A program made the translations under genes and the position numbers. The notes beneath the pieces were generated by a model that was not told the DNA's origin, searched no databases, and saw only the letters and a list, made by a program, of their open reading frames with translations. This document shows, in pieces, positions 45,934 through 59,300 of a stretch of DNA of 64,000 nucleotides (position 1 is its first letter; the number at the start of each line of letters is the position of its first letter). The stretch covers positions 11,444,118-11,508,117 of the forward strand of contig OZ038320.1 in NCBI GenBank assembly GCA_964035795.1. The letters are read 5' to 3'. The DNA comes from Pterobdella sp. o SKG-2022. Lineage: Eukaryota > Annelida > Clitellata > Hirudinida > Piscicolidae.

Positions 45934-46736
45934 TCATTCTGAACCTTCCCCTTCGTCTGACTGCTTTTTAGGAGATGTCTATAAATAATAATGACAAAAA
46001 AATTCACATAAAATATCAATACTTTAACCAGACATTAAAAAATATGAATATTAACCTTTTTTGCAGGTCTTCCTCTTCTTTTTGATCCTTCTGATTTAGG
46101 CTATAATAAAAATTAATAATTATTGTTCAATCCTTAAAAGATGCATGTTTTTGTGAACTAAAAAGTAAAAAAAATGAATCTAATTACTTTCGGGTCAGTT
46201 TTAAACGATCCCTTAGGTCTACCCCTGCCTTTCCTTTCTCCAGAATCTGCTGTGGCTTTCTTTGCTTCCTGATTGAGATAAAACAAAAACCAATGAAGCC
46301 CTTATGCAAATAATTGGAAAAATAAAATATATGAAGATGAAATAAAAAACAGAGTAGAAATTCAGAAAGCAATAAAAAAAAAAAATAATCTGAATAATTA
46401 AAACATAAAAATGCATACTTTGAGTGGGTAGACGCTATATGAATTCAATCTATTAAGTTTAATAAAAATTCGATAATGCAATCGAAAACTCAAAGAATAA
46501 ATTTAAAAAAAAATGAAAAATAATTATATAGTTATGCAAAAAGCTCTTCATAGTATTATTGATGCAAACATTTGCATATGATGCTAACAAACAATGGATA
46601 CCTTCGTTTCTGAAGGATCCTTTTTAGGTCTTCCTCTTCCTTTTTTTACTTCTGGAGCTGAATCTTCAGAATCATCTTCTAACTTCCTTACTTTCGTCTC
46701 TTTCTTTGCAGATTTTGGCACCGCTTTTTCAGACAT
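45934..46736 (-). CDS. HMGA-like protein with three AT-hooks and acidic tail
   Basis: Four exons (minus strand): 46602-46736, 46188-46268, 46056-46100, 45934-45978, all in phase 0, GT-AG; 101 residues. Exon 1 ends in KKGRGRPKKDPSETK (hook 1 at 33-39), exon 2 carries GERKGRGRPKGSFK (hook 2 at 59-64), exon 3 carries KRRGRPAKK (hook 3 at 80-84), and exon 4 is a short acidic end, QSDEGEGSE. Size, three hooks and the acidic tail match vertebrate HMGA1/2 (about 100-110 aa), which bind the minor groove of AT tracts as architectural chromatin factors. AT-hooks are short and can arise repeatedly, so I call it HMGA-like rather than a proven ortholog. The N-terminus is Lys-rich (MSEKAVPKSAKKETK). Its start is 650 bp from the TBC1D5 start on the other strand. 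Confidence 0.85.
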
Positions 46737-47386
46737 TTTGATTTTGACACAAGCGAAATTAAAACCACCCCGCCAAAGCAAAGCTTATTTATGCAAGCCG
46801 TTTAAGCGTCAAAGACTCTACAACATTTGTTTTCGTGAAGCGCTTTTAATTTACAAGCATCTTAGTGATTTTTTAAAGAAACTAAATCAAGTTGTTCAAA
46901 ATAAAAAATTTAATGAAAAACTCCATTTCAACTAAAAAATCTACTAAAATTGAAAAATTTCAAAATAGATATATTTATTTTGAATTGAAAATTTCATTAA
47001 AAAAATAGAAATTTTTAAATTCATAACTTCAATAAGTTAACGTTAAATCTAAGAAGTGTTTGAAAAAATCTTTTGAAAACTTTTAAAAACAGTTTTTATC
47101 TAATTTAATTTCAAAAAATAATATTAAATTTTTTGGGAATTGTTTAGGGCTAGAAAATAATAAAACAACCATTACTATGAAAACTAGTTAATTTTTAATT
47201 ACGATTTATTAAAGTTCTGATGTTTTATGGGTACACATATAAAAATTAGGATTTTTCCTGTCATACTAAAATAAGAATATATATTAAAACATTTTAAAAT
47301 AAGTTCTTTATACTAAAGGGTTGACACCAATATGTTTTGCTGAAAGGTCTTATCACAATTAGTTCTAGTGAAATATTCCATCAAAA
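46737..47386. promoter_or_regulatory. Divergent promoter region, HMGA-like gene / TBC1D5
   Basis: 650 bp between two start codons facing away from each other. Very AT-rich, with runs of A and T that are themselves potential AT-hook targets. The 113-codon plus-strand frame at 46594-46935 overlaps HMGA-like exon 1 in antisense and is a shadow. No individual element can be assigned. Confidence 0.4.
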
Positions 47387-50300
47387 ATGGTTACTAAAGA
47401 AGCAATGATACTTCCTTTGCGAGAAAATTTGCATGAACGTGAGATTACAATATTCAAGAAATATTATATTAGTTTTCACTTTCTATTTTTTTAGTTACTT
47501 AATATTGTATTAAAAATATTAAATTCATTAAAATATAGCTATCAAAGGTAACATACAAATTAAAGAGGAATCTGAAGGAAGTTCTCTCGGTTGTACCTCT
47601 ATCTCACAAACATACCAGTATTTTGCAGCACTATTTCAATTTATGATGAATAATTTTTCCATTTTCAATAGTTTTTTGATTCACAATAAATATATATCTA
47701 CACATTAAATCAATATTTTTTCAAGCATTTATATGTTTTTAAAAAATTTGTCACCAAAAATTTCAAACAGTGAAGAATGGAATAAATTATTTGGAAATGA
47801 TGATCAGCTGATGAGTTCATTAAGAGGGTATGCTATGAAAGCCATGTTGAGAAGTAGCAGATTTAGGAGTATTTGTTGGAAGGTATCATAATTCACGTAT
47901 TCATTGTCGGTGTTTATTGGTTTTCTGTATAAAAATTTTCATGTTTTATTTTCAAATTGACATTAAAATTTCATTGAAAATTGAAAAAAAATTATTATCC
48001 CAGATTAATTAACTTATTCAGGTTTTTCTTGAAGTTTTAAATGAGAAAACTGAGAAGTGGACAGAAGAAACTAGAAAAGGAAGACGTAAATATGATCAAT
48101 TGAAAAACAATGTAAATCACTCATGATAGAATTGACATAATTTAATATATATTGAATTTCAACAATTTTTCAAAATAACTTTTTGAAATCACACAGTTTT
48201 TTTCATTCAAACTAAAATTTTTGACAAATTCAACATTAATATATCTAAAAATACGAAATTATTCACCAATTTATTCATCATAAATTTTCTGAAAATATAA
48301 AAAAAACTAAATTTACACTGATTCATTCTATAATTCAATTTTCTAAATTATATTAATTTCCAATAATAATTAGCTGCCTACAATACTGATTCAAGTGTTT
48401 GGATTTCTGCTAAAATAATTTCATCTAATAAATATAAAATATCGATTAATTGGTGCAACATTTTTATAGCTTTTTTTCCCTCATCAGAGGGCAGGACTCA
48501 CAGTTGAATTGTAATATATGTTGACATACTTGGAGTATTGATTTATCACAATAACATCAGTTTGTGGTAAATCCTCGCAAGATTGACACCAGAGATTTCT
48601 CTATCAACAACCCTCTGTCTCAAGAAACCGAGGTTCAATAATCATTTCAAGTATATTTGACATGAAAAAAGTCATAAAATAAATTATTGCAAAAAATGAG
48701 ATTTTTTATTTTTATTGCTTTGATCAATCAGAGCCCTTGGAATCAGTTCTTTATGGATAATGAGCTGAGGCTGACCATCAAGCAAGACGTCATAAGAACG
48801 TTAGTAACTATGTATTTTAGTTGAAATGTAGTTAAGAAGCTATACTTTTAAATGTACATTGAGCTTTTTATGATGAGCATGGTAATGATGGCGATGATGA
48901 TGATTGTGGTAATGATTATAATGGTGGTGTTTTGAGTATAAGCTTTAACAGCATCTTACATTACAATTAGGCCTGCTCTTTTATTTAAATCAAAAATTCG
49001 GCATATTGTAGTTATACTTAATTTCTTGAGAAACCAACCAATTTAGGAAATGCTTTATTAAATAGTGTACAAAGTTTTGTAAACTCCAAAAAATGTTTCA
49101 TCTCTCCTCTCATAGACATTGCAAGGAGTAAATGAACTTGTGAAGGTATGCATTTTGTAGTTTTGAAGACCAGGATATAAGAAATGATGAGTAGGATCGT
49201 CCAGTTTGAAGAAATAAAATTCTTCATTAACGTTTGGAAGCCTTATTGTATTGTTTACATAGTAAATATTACGGTTTTTGATCAATTTTTTTGTTTTTTA
49301 TGCAATAACTTTTTCCTTTTTGATTTATTGAATCCTTACTTATAAATTTTGTTTTTTAGAATTAATACTTTAAAATATGGATTTTTTCTATTAAGTCAAA
49401 GTAAAAAGCCCGAAAACTGAATTTCTGACACGAAGACTGTTGCAGAACCATGATGTCCAATGCCATAGTCTCCTGAGGCGTCTTTCCATGGCTATCAAAA
49501 ACTTGTTTGAACTTCCTGGAGGTCGTTTTTGTTGTAAGTCGAAAAAATTTTCACTGAGATGTCGGAAGAGAGATATGGCATAGAAAATTTTAATTAGTTT
49601 TACACTGCATCAACACTAGCATCTTTAACTAAAGGCTGGTCATCTGTTTTAATCTAAGTAACAGTAGATTCCGCTAGCAGGTATCGACAAACTGATATTC
49701 TAGTATTGTCATTTTGTATGGCAGAAGATTCTAGTTGAAAAAGTCAAGGCAAACGGCCAGTGTTGTAACGGTGGCTTTTGAATTCTGATGATTTTGAGTT
49801 GGAAGTTAGCTCAGACTGAAATTAAAAAATTTTTTTTACGATAAAATAGTGTATTTACAAAATTAAGGCACTTTGGCATCAATTTAGACCCACTTCTGTC
49901 AATCTAAATTCGTGGAACATGCGCGATCTTATATGGATATAAAGACTGGATAACTGCTGCTTACTTTATTTATTAGGACTCATAATCTAATATGGATAAA
50001 AATGATTGAATTTTGTTAATTGCAGTTTAGATACTTTGGTTCATGTTGTATGACTCGCGATTGAACTACCTTAAAAATGCTGCAAGCCATTTTGAATTTC
50101 AACAGATACCCTCGCATAGAGTTCTACCACAGAGATGAAATCAGGTCGACCATGGTAGACATTCTGTTCATATATGCCAAGCTCAGACCACAAGTCGCTT
50201 ATCGTCAGGTCTGTTTTGATTGAATTTGATAAATTAAGCAATCACTTGAGCTGTCATTCGATAGTTAAGGCTTTGAATATAGTTAGCTTTTCTAAAAATT

Positions 50301-53300
50301 ATTTCAACTTATTGAAATGATGAAAATTGGTTATTTCATTTCAAGGAATGGAACATAAAAACGCTTTATGATTAAAGTATTACATTTTAGTAGGGATAAA
50401 CTGATGAAAATATGTGTGTTGAGTATTCATGTTCAAACGATTATGTAACATGGTTTTTATGCGCACTATCGCAATCTACGTTCTTAATTTTTTTCTTTAT
50501 ATTATGAAAAGTAAATGGAAAAAACTAATTATTTTTTATTGACATGTATATAGCACTCCTTCTCTTATTGACCTTCATCTTACGTGTCTCACCATTTTAT
50601 CCTTTTTTTATTCTTTTTCATCATCATATATCCCGTGGCCGCTTCACATAATTTTAAAATAAATTTAATGTTGCGCTTTCTCTTATTTTTATTATACAGT
50701 ACCACAATTAGACGTACACTGGTGCTAATACTTGCATTTTTAATCAAATTTATGAATCTTATCGAATGAATATTTTTTTAAAAAATTCCTTGTTTTTCGA
50801 GCCCAATGATGTGGATTTCATAGTCTTTTCACTATTTTTCATAATACTTTTGAAAAATAATTATTAATTTTCATTCTTAACTCAAATTTACATTATTACT
50901 ATTTTTTAATACCTAAATTTTCACGCTGATCTTTTCATCTGATTAAATTTCTAGAATGGCTAAATTCTTCATAATAATTTAGTTTTATAACGATAAATTA
51001 TATAAATACATTAACAATATTATATATATAATATATATTTAAATGAAAACATTCAGGTGCTAATGTAAATTCATCTTAAGAAAAACTTTGTGGAATAAAA
51101 TAGACTCCAAAAAGTGTTTTCATTTGAATATATATGTTCGGCTTGAAGAATTAAAAAATATTATTTATCAATTTTTTCAGTTTTCTATTTAATGTTTTAA
51201 GTTCCGTTTGTAAGGAATTCAAGGACTCAAACCCAAACCTTCTATAATAATAATCTCACTAACCACTAAAATTCACTAAACAAACAGGGGATGCATGAAC
51301 TCTTGGCGCCATTGATCTTTGTGTTGCATTGTGATCACCAAGCCTTTCTGCATGCCTGTGAGCTTGAAGCTGTGCCGTTAGTTCCATATCTAGTTCTATT
51401 AATCAATACAAATGTTTTTGTTTCGATGAATATTTTTCATTGGTTTTAACTCAATGCTTCACAGAATCTTATTTTAGATTCTTATCACTTGTATTTTGAA
51501 TTCATGTTTACATACCATGTCTTTGAAAAATTCATGTCTAGTATTTAATGCATTATTGTTTGAAATTATTTTGTTTTATAAAAAGTTATTTTAATATTTT
51601 TGGTGATATACAATTAATCAATGGATAATAAAATAACTAGTTGGTAAATCACTGAAACAATAGCCAAACAGTTTTTTATATGTTAAATTATACGTTCTGC
51701 AGTGATAGTATGAGCCAAAACAGGTGATGATTATAACATTATTAGAAATACTAACCATTAAAAACTTTTGAAGAATTAATTGCTTACTATTGACTCATAT
51801 TCAACGATATATTAATAAAACGTTTCTTTCCTTAACTAGTATTAATATAGCTGTCAAATACATTTCAACGTTTTTGTCAAAAGCTTGCTTATAACTCACA
51901 ATTCATTTTAGCATTCATTTCGCCATCATCTTTCACGGCTTTTTATTCAATTCCATGTTATAAGAAAAATTTAAAAAAGTAAGATAATAATAATAATAAT
52001 TTTTAAAAAATAATAAAGATGGTTAGTAATGATTCAATTAGTGTTATATATAAATAGCTAGAAAGTGACATGGTCACGATAACGTATCGATGTTGTGTGC
52101 ATGTTTGTGTCTTGCGGAAGATTCCATAAAGTTCTATTCGGAGTAGTTTCACTTTAGACTAAAAATAATATCTTTATTAACGTGACAATTGTTTTATTTT
52201 TCCCTTTGTACAGGCTTATTGGAATAACACTTAATCGTTATGAAAGCTTACCTTAGCTTTAGATCAATTGAAAATGAATATTTGTTTTTTTAAATGAATC
52301 TATTAATTTAAAGACATACATAATTTCTTTATAAGGTACACTTAATAAAGCATAGTAAAAACAATATCTATCTAAATATTAATGGACAAAAAGCAATATG
52401 CATTAAAATGGTTGTATAACGTTTCAGTGATTTACTCAAGGAGGTCCTCAATCCCGAGTACATGGAACACGATGCATTGTGGGTGATGATGAGGGTGATG
52501 GATGTGCTGGTGGTGAGACTGGTGGGAGTGATGGTGATGGATGCGGTGGTGATGAGACTGGTAGAGGCTGTGATGGGGATGAGAGGAGTGGGGGTGATAG
52601 TGGTGATTATGATGATGATATAAAATTATTATAATTATTTTTTATTTGAATATTTATAAACAATTTTGTATATAAGTTGGCTTCATACCTTACAAAATGT
52701 CCTATCATCACAAACAGTATAATGTTTTGCAAACTGATGGAACGAATGGAACCATGGTATGTATCAAAGGAAACACATCAGAATGGAAATAATGTTGGTA
52801 TCAATCAATCAAGCAATCAATTAATCAATCAATTAATCAATCAATCAATTAATCAATCAATTAATAAATCAATCAATCACTTAATCAATCAATTTTTTCA
52901 CAGCTTAATGCTGTGAATATGACGCCATTCCAGAAAAATCTAGAACAATCTTCTACTAACTTCATCGTTAACAAACTAAACCGTATACAAGGTATAAATA
53001 AATAGTTACTAATTGATGGACATAAATACACCAATGAATATCTCAAAAGCATAATTTGTGTTTTTGAATGAACATTTCAAGGCAAATATAAGCTCATTTA
53101 TCGCTTAGACTCATTTTCTTCAACTATGAAGTATTTGGAGAAGTATTGATAATGTTCAACTTGGTGTAAAATCTTTCAACAAATTTTAACACGGGGGCGC
53201 TTCAGTTGCTTGCCTTGGCGCTTTATAAATTTGTGTTATTATTATCATTATTATTATTATTATTATTATTATGAAACAATTTGATACTTAGTCAAAGATC

Positions 53301-56300
53301 TTATAATGCACCTTCAACTAAAATTTAAATTATTATTTAATGGGGTATTATTTTTGTACATTTAAGATGAAAAGTAAATGTTTAATGGATTTAAATTTAT
53401 AAAATAAAAACCATATTGTATACATTTCACATCTAATGCTTCATGATAACTCACCTATAATACTATATGCTTCTCTATGAATGCATTCATTATGTCAAAA
53501 TTAATATTTTTCATGGGAATATGGAAAATTGTATTGTAGAAATGAGGATAGTTACGTTTGAGAGCATAGCTAAATACCAATGTAATGTAAGTTGACCATC
53601 AGTCGTTGTAAGTTGGGGTTCCGTTATGTATTTGCTCCAGTATTTATGTTTCAAAGGTATTATCGAGAAAATTTTACAATGACGAGAATATGTTGTTTTA
53701 AGTAAAGCCTTACAAAATGAACGAGTAGTTACCAACGTTTGTTTAATCTAGGGGGCTTTTCGACCATTATTAATTCACTTAATGCTTATCTCTCATGTGT
53801 TTTTCTCTTGGTCTAACGATCAAGGTGAAGGGCCTATTATATAAATCTCATGAATTTAAATTGTTGATTTTAATTTTGCTCGTATAGCTCAGCTGGTAAA
53901 GCATTAGACTAATTATCTAAAGTTAACGGGTTTGAGCCCGCATTGGGCCGGCAATTTGCATTTGTTGTACAGTGTGTTTTTGCCGTTTAATCCCATAAAA
54001 ACAGGAGCTATACAGACGATAAACGATGAAAAAAAGAATTCCAAATATGCGTACTTAGTCAATTTGTCTAAAAAATGATTTATTCTTTACTTCCATTACC
54101 TGTATCCACTTGTCGCCGATAATTCACATCTTATTTGTTTTTATTGTTGTATTGTATACCTTTTGGTCATATTTCAATAGCTTATATAACTAATGTAGTA
54201 TGTTCAGTTTATTTTTTACCATTAATTGTCTTTTAAGCACATGTCAAAATCTTTTGTGTTAACATTAAACTTGAAACCCCAATAAACTTGAACAAATCAA
54301 ATGAACTTTAAATCTTAAACACTAAACATCACAAAAACAATATATCCATGCTGCTCCAATAGGAGTGAGAATAACAGACTTGAGTCTTAAGGTTTCAGTT
54401 GCTAAATCACATGTCACGGCGGTTTGAAATTAAGTTAATCATTATTATTAGTGAATGTTATTGAACCCACAGGCTACCAATTAAAGCGGTTCGACCCAGA
54501 ACTACATGATCATCTGCAACAGATGGATATTGCTCCACAGTTCTATGGAATGTTCGTCACCGTATTATTCTTTATTATAATATAAATGGTATCTAGTGAT
54601 CTACGTTCAAACCAGACTGACATGGAATCTGATATTAAAACCATAATGAAAAGTATGATGGAAAACCTTTTTCGTGGGCTTGGGTTAGGTCTTGAAGATG
54701 TCTACCATGAAGTGAAATTGAGAGAGGATTAGATCGTTGAAAAAAGTCGGTGACCCTTTGGAGAAGATGCTGACTATGAAACGATACTGATGAAATTAAT
54801 TGTTTTCACAAGTGACTACGCAGTCTACATTTTGATCCATCTGTGGACACGTAGTGTTTGTTGTTATTGAAAACTAGCTTAAATTTTAGTTCTTTTTTGT
54901 TGTTGTGTTTGATATTACATTATGAAACATAATATTTATTCAAATATTGATTTAGTCGGTGGGTGCGGTTGTTGTATGGAAGGGAGTTTCCAATGCAAGA
55001 TCTTCTACTTCTCTGGGATGCTTTGTTGGCAGGTGTGTGTAATGCTACTTTTCAAATAATCGTATTTTTGATTCATATATGCACTATAATGCAGAATTGA
55101 TACATTGCTCTCTATGATTGTATTATAAAACATTGAAACGTAATGGAATATAAATTGTGACATGGGATATAATAGTAATGATTAATACAAACTGCATGCA
55201 CAGACCACCACCACTCCAGTCTTGTTGACTACGTCTTCATCACCATGCTCATCTATCTCAGGAAAGCTAGTAAGTCTTTTAGTTGTTTGTCTTCACTTGA
55301 ACTTAATTGAATTTCGAAAAGTGTTTTTATTTTGAATATTTATGTTAGGCTTGAAAAATTAAAATGTTATGTTGTGAAATTTTAACTAGAAATTAAATAT
55401 AATTACACCCTTTTGTTTGAACGGTATTACTATCAAGTTATATAGCATCATAGTGAAGATAGTTTATTCTTTTTATTGTTTTTTTAACACGTAATTTAGT
55501 CTGGACTTGAGTTACGTAACTGGGCTGGTATTATGTCTGTTATCAACGAGATCGGTTCTTAGCTTCTGTTTTGAAGAACCATTCACAAGACTAATCGATT
55601 CGAAAGCGTTTTTTACGATTTTTTGGAATTCATTTTAAATGTCGAAATTCATTTTAATCTAGGATATTCATTTGATTAAATAACTGTTATTTCATTAAAA
55701 ATGTCAATATCTAGGACAATTTTGAAAATTTATAATTCTTTTAATTCAATTAACATTTTAAATATAACACAAGCTGTATAAAAGAGATTTATCAAATAAG
55801 AACTAACGATTTTTTAGGAAATCTAAGCAAAATTATCTATTTGCTCGGTAATATCATTTTTCAAAACTTTTTTCCAGCTATACAGATGTTTATAAAAGCC
55901 ATAGAGAATATGTGAAAACTGAAATAAGCATTAAAAAAGTTAAAGCATTCAATACGATATGAGTATACGACATAATATAATATTGATATAAGATTTGATA
56001 TGGTACTATAACATGATTATAACTTCAGTAATTTCAGTTTTTTATTCTTCGAAAAATGAGGATTTTAATGATACTTTATTCTAAAGAAACTAAAATAATG
56101 AATTAGGATAAGATTGTACTTATCGAAAATTCTAGTTTCTTTAAAATAAAGTATCTTTAAATCCTCATTTTTTGAAGAATAAAAACTGTAATTTAAAATA
56201 CAAGATACTTACGATGTCTCTAAAAGAACTTCAGTAATATAATCAACCATAATACATCATAATAGGACCCATAATAATACCACTCAAATGTCTAAAGTGA

Positions 56301-59300
56301 TGACGAGTGACTATCCATCATGCTTGTATCTTCTGATGAAGTTCCCACCAGTGTGTGACGTGACATACTTCATCAAAAAGGCTCTACACCTTAGAGAACC
56401 CAGGGTAGTATTTTTATGCAGTTTTGAAGGGTTTTTATTGATGTGTAACGTGAATAATCAATTTTAAATTGTTTAGACCGATATTAGATCAATATTTGTG
56501 TCCTTTTATCAGATTTCATTTTATTTGATCTTCTATTGAACTTTTTGGATTTTCTAAAATGCAAAACATTTAATCGATGTTATTTCAAATAAATTACCTA
56601 ATATAAGTAAAGATGATGAACGATGTTTTGGATTTTCCAGATATCATTTTATTAAGTAACTTTGAATTGTCAATTATGTCTATTGAATCAACTACGAAGC
56701 ACATTTTATTGTTTTTACAATTCACACATATTTATATATACTTCTATTTATATTTTAAAAATATTTATAAATACCTCTATTTATAGCTCACATTAAATCT
56801 CCAGGTGTACCCTTCAGTACCTGACCAGTTTTATCAGAAGCCACACAACTACGGCATCAATGGATGGGAGAACAACTCCAGAGATGGTGACTATTAATTA
56901 CACTGTGTTTTAATGTTGAGAATAGATTTTGGGATTTTGACTTTATCCGCTCATACTTTTAGTGATTTATTATTCTTTAGTCGTTTTTTTGGAGTTTTAG
57001 GAATCAAAGTTTACTTATAATTGACAGGGTATTTTTCTGTTTGTTTTAAGTTGGAAGCGCTCGGTGTTACTTTTTTGCAACTATTTTGAAGCCGATAAGA
57101 GGATTCAATTAATAATTTTCTCAAAGTTTTTTGTTCATTATATAATTCAATCTCAGCTCTTCTAAAATTTGTAAATTTTATGTAATTGAAACAACTTTTT
57201 CATATACATAATTGAAATTTGAAAAAACAACCCCAATAATATTCAAAATTGCTAAGAATATGAAAAGGGATAACAAGGGTTTGCGAGGATCAAAGTATAT
57301 TAAAAATGCTAATGGTGAGCTAATAGTGAATGATAATGAGGTGTTAAATAGATGGAGAAATTACTTTGAAAAATTCCTTAATGAAATGTCATGCTATTAT
57401 ACCGACGAAGTTGAAAAGGTAGAAGGTCCCTTACCAAACGTTGCAGTAGATGAGGTTTTAAGGGCACTGAAGAAAATGAAAAATAACAAAACCGCTGGCC
57501 CTTCAAAGGTAACAAGCGACCTGATAAAAATGACGGAAGAAGTTGGTTAATACCAGCTGAAGAGAATTTTCAAACAAATTATCCTTAATGAAAAATGTCC
57601 CAAGGAATGGGAAGATAGCAATACTGTGGTTGTGTACAAAGGTAAGGCTGATGCACTAGATCGTGGTAGTTATGGGGGCAAAAGGCTTTTAGAGCACAGC
57701 ATGAGAGTGTGGGAGAAGGTGCTAGAAGCCAGGTTGAGGGAAATTATTGCCATTAATAAAAATCAACTCGGATTCAATCCAGGCAAAAGCACAATAGATG
57801 GATTGTTTGTGCTGAGGCAATTGCAAGAAAAATATAGTGGCATAAAAAGGGAATTACATCATATTTTTTTGATTTAGAAAAAGCCTTTGATAGGGTGCCG
57901 AGAAAAGTGATAGAATGCGCCCTTAGAAAACAAAATGTGCCAAAAAAAATGGTTCAACTAATTATGGCACTGTATGTGAAGACGAACTCAAGAGTGAAAA
58001 CCTTTACTGGAACATCAAAGAAATTTGAAATAAAGGTTGGTGTTCACTAAGGGTCTGCTTTAAGCTTTTTGCTTTTTATTCTGGTAATGGAGGAAGCCAC
58101 GAGAGAATCCTTTGGGAAATGTTGTATGCAGACGATCTAGTGTTCACGGCAGAATCAAAGGATGAAGTGAAAAGTATGTTTATGAAATGTAGAGGTGCGA
58201 TGGAGTTGCGAAGGTTAAAAATCAATATAAAGAAAACAAAATATATGGTTAGTGGTAAAATAAGTGTTAATAAAGTAAACTGGGGTAGGCGGCCATGTGG
58301 TTGTTGTGGTAAAGGTGTAGGTAGTAATTCAATATTATGCAATAAATGTAAAAAATGGTGTCATAAGAGGTGTTATGGTTTGAAAAAGGTTATATTTAAT
58401 AAAAACTTCATATGTCCTAAATGTAAATTTGCTAAATTATATAATACTAATGACTAAAAGCAGCTTAAACTCGAAGATGGTGAGGTGGTAGACGAGGTCG
58501 AATCTTTCAATTACTCAGGAAATTGTTTTGATTGCAACAATGATATTGAGAGGACAGTAAGGGGAAGGATTGATGCGGCATAGTTAAGTTGGAGGAATAT
58601 TTGAGGTCTGCTGCGGAACAACATGATTCCACTGAAATATCGATCAGGCATATACGATGCATGCATCAGACCTGTTTTATTATATGGGAGTGAGACATGG
58701 GCTTTAACCCATAAATTGGTTGAAATGATGGTAAAGAATGAAAATAAGATGCTGAGACGACTGGTTGGCATGAAGTTTAGCGAGCAACGAGGTAGTCAAT
58801 TGGTGGAAATATGTGGTATACCACGGCTGGAGACCAGGCTAAGAAATCAAAGATTGAGGTGGTTTGGCCATATATTGAGGAGGCCAAAAGACAGCTTAAC
58901 ACTGAGGGTGTACAATATGAACCTTGAGGGGCGTAAACCAGTCGGTAGGCCAAAGAAGACCTGGAAGAAATGCGTGGAAGAAGATTTAGAAATACTTGGG
59001 TTAGAAGAGAGTCAGGCTTTTGAAAGAGCTTTGTGGAAACTTAAAATTTCGTCAAACCCCTCTTGAAAAGGGAAAAATGACGTAAAACGATGCTGATGAA
59101 CAATAATTTGAACAACTCACAGACTTTAAAAAATGGGTTAAAATGAAAAAATTAATTTTCAACTTATCTTGCCTGACTTAAAACCCTTTTAAAAGTAAAA
59201 GTTAATCTCAAGAGTATAAAAGAAATATTTGAAATTTATGAAAAATTATCTGAGTTATAACTCTTTAAATTTTCATGTCACTTCCATTGACACTGGAAAC

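Noticed and set aside
46594..46935. 113-codon plus-strand frame
   Set aside because: Antisense to HMGA-like exon 1; the minus strand carries the AT-hook and matching exons.
53878..53950. Functional tRNA-Ile(AAT) gene
   Set aside because: Acceptor stem has two mismatches and G-T pairs and the T-stem has only four pairs, so a pseudogene or SINE head is more likely.
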